33,176 nt of DNA, from the NCBI GenBank assembly GCA_030446525.1, contig JAUJNC010000046.1, forward strand, positions 1 through 33,176. The letters are read 5' to 3'. The position numbers were made by a program, and so were the translations under genes. Positions 32,450 to 33,176 of the stretch are shown here, one piece after another. Under the pieces are notes generated by a model that was given only the letters and a program-made list of their open reading frames with translations, was not told the DNA's origin and searched no databases. How positions within the stretch are numbered: the first letter of the stretch is position 1; each line of letters starts with the position of its first letter. Origin of the DNA: Armatimonadaceae bacterium (lineage in GTDB: Bacteria; Armatimonadota; Armatimonadia; Armatimonadales; Armatimonadaceae).

Positions 32450-33176
32450 CGTCTTTCTCCAGGCGTCCCTTCCCGTTGGCAGCCCGCGCGAAGTCGGTGC
32501 GGCAACGGCGCTCGGTTTCGGCCGGCTCCTCGCCCAGTTCACGGACCAGGGCAGCGTGCATCCCGGCGATGCGCTCCTGGTGCTCAGGCTGCGCCGCGAG
32601 GTTCCGGAACTCGCCGCGGTCGGCCTGGAGGTCGTACAGCTCGCGCTCGGCCGGGTGGCGGGCATCGGGGGCGGTATGATAGACGTACTTGTAGCGGCCC
32701 TGCCGGATCATGGTGAATCCTGAGGCGATCGGGTGCGAGTAGTATTCGCTGACCGCTTGATCCTTCCACCGGGCCGCCGGTTCGTCGAGCCAGGAAAGCA
32801 GCGAGTCACCGTCCCAATCGGCGGGGGTCTCGGCCCCGCCGAGGGCGGCTATCGTCTGCACCACATCCAGGAGCGAACACGCCTCCGTGCGGCGCTGCCT
32901 GCCCGGCCAGCGCGCGGGCCACGAGACGATCAGCGGCACGCGCGCCGCCTGCTCGTACATGGCGTTTTTCCACCATAGGCCATGCTCGCCGAGGTTCTCG
33001 CCATGGTCACTGGTGTAGATCACGTCCGTGTTCGCGGCGTGTTCGCTTTCGCCCAGCGCCCGCTGGACCGTGCCTATCTCCTCGTCCACCCACTGCGTCA
33101 TGCCGGGGTAGCTCTCGCGGCCCTGCGTGACCGTTCGCTCCGGGACATCCGGGGCGCCGGAGCCGGCGCGAGGGGG
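32442..33176 (-). CDS. Sulfatase D, choline-sulfatase-like, C-terminal part (5' end outside window)
   Basis: The C-terminal half of a formylglycine sulfatase. The frame is open to the window edge, so the ATG-like Met at 33101 is internal: the residues before it (GRESYPG) continue the conserved pre-motif region. Visible motifs are MTQWVDEEIGTVQRAL, the metal/substrate loop YTSDHGENLGEHGLWWKNAM, ARVPLIVSWPARW, SLLDVVQTIAALGG and the tail RELYDLQADRGEFRNLA. The SDHG-GEHGLWWK context is typical of choline-sulfatase/BetC-like and related glycan sulfatases. The catalytic C-x-P-S-R lies outside the window. Its stop overlaps the SDR start by eight bases, so it heads the visible part of the operon. 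Confidence 0.85.
   Translation of the reverse strand, partial: PPRAGSGAPDVPERTVTQGRESYPGMTQWVDEEIGTVQRALGESEHAANTDVIYTSDHGENLGEHGLWWKNAMYEQAARVPLIVSWPARWPGRQRRTEACSLLDVVQTIAALGGAETPADWDGDSLLSWLDEPAARWKDQAVSEYYSHPIASGFTMIRQGRYKYVYHTAPDARHPAERELYDLQADRGEFRNLAAQPEHQERIAGMHAALVRELGEEPAETERRCRTDFARAANGKGRLEKDDA

Noticed and set aside
1..33176. tRNA or rRNA genes, CRISPR arrays, insertion sequences
   Set aside because: No cloverleaf-like segments, spaced repeats, transposase motifs or terminal inverted repeats were recognised on either strand.

Overview
The window is a high-GC, gene-dense bacterial chromosome segment. It encodes lipoproteins with lipoboxes, Tat-type signal peptides, a DUF1552/DUF1592 pair with extracytoplasmic haem c motifs, several formylglycine sulfatases and large secreted glycosidases. 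This mix is typical of Planctomycetota, Verrucomicrobiota, Acidobacteriota and Armatimonadota-like soil or sediment bacteria; the phylum cannot be fixed from the sequence alone. There are no tRNA or rRNA genes, CRISPR arrays or transposases.

Layout. Positions 1-1753 (+) hold the end of a VIT1/CCC1-type metal transporter and a collapsed Mn/Zn/Fe ABC transporter locus: the N-terminus of a TroA-like lipoprotein runs directly into the C-terminal two-thirds of a permease that carries a winged-helix domain. Positions 1919-4942 hold a TPR lipoprotein (-), a short-chain dehydrogenase (+, frameshifted) and a TerC-family membrane protein (-, frameshifted). Positions 5078-9591 are a tight + strand operon: cupin-type glucose-6-phosphate isomerase homologue, AGPS-like FAD oxidase, aldo/keto reductase, acetyl-esterase-type hydrolase, then a Nudix hydrolase. 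Positions 9670-10557 are an Xre/ParS antitoxin with its own promoter, followed by only the C-terminal part of a RES-type toxin. Positions 10587-14421 (-) are the DUF1592-DUF1552 operon with a near-perfect terminator hairpin. Positions 14656-18117 are a secreted zinc metalloprotease (+) and an RsmJ-like methyltransferase (-), both heavily frameshifted. Positions 18143-22368 carry an inositol-monophosphatase-family enzyme (+), then nadC-birA and cstA (-).

Positions 22571-33176 (-) form a polysaccharide-degradation locus. In transcription order it has a choline-sulfatase-like sulfatase (cut by the window edge), a uronate-dehydrogenase-like SDR, GH51-like glycosidase A, sulfatase B, GH51-like glycosidase B, sulfatase C and a Sip1/raffinose-synthase-type alpha-galactosidase homologue. 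Most junctions are short gaps or 4-8 base stop/start overlaps. The likely job is export of sulfatases and glycosidases to strip and cut a sulfated heteropolysaccharide, with the SDR oxidising a released sugar or uronate.

Two caveats apply throughout. First, frameshifts are clustered in some genes (SDR, TerC, metalloprotease, methyltransferase, cstA, sulfatase C, glycosidase B) while neighbours are clean; catalytic motifs survive and several breaks sit at homopolymers, so consensus error is more likely than decay. Second, two loci (troA/permease and RES) lack whole gene segments and look like genuine internal deletions or misassemblies.
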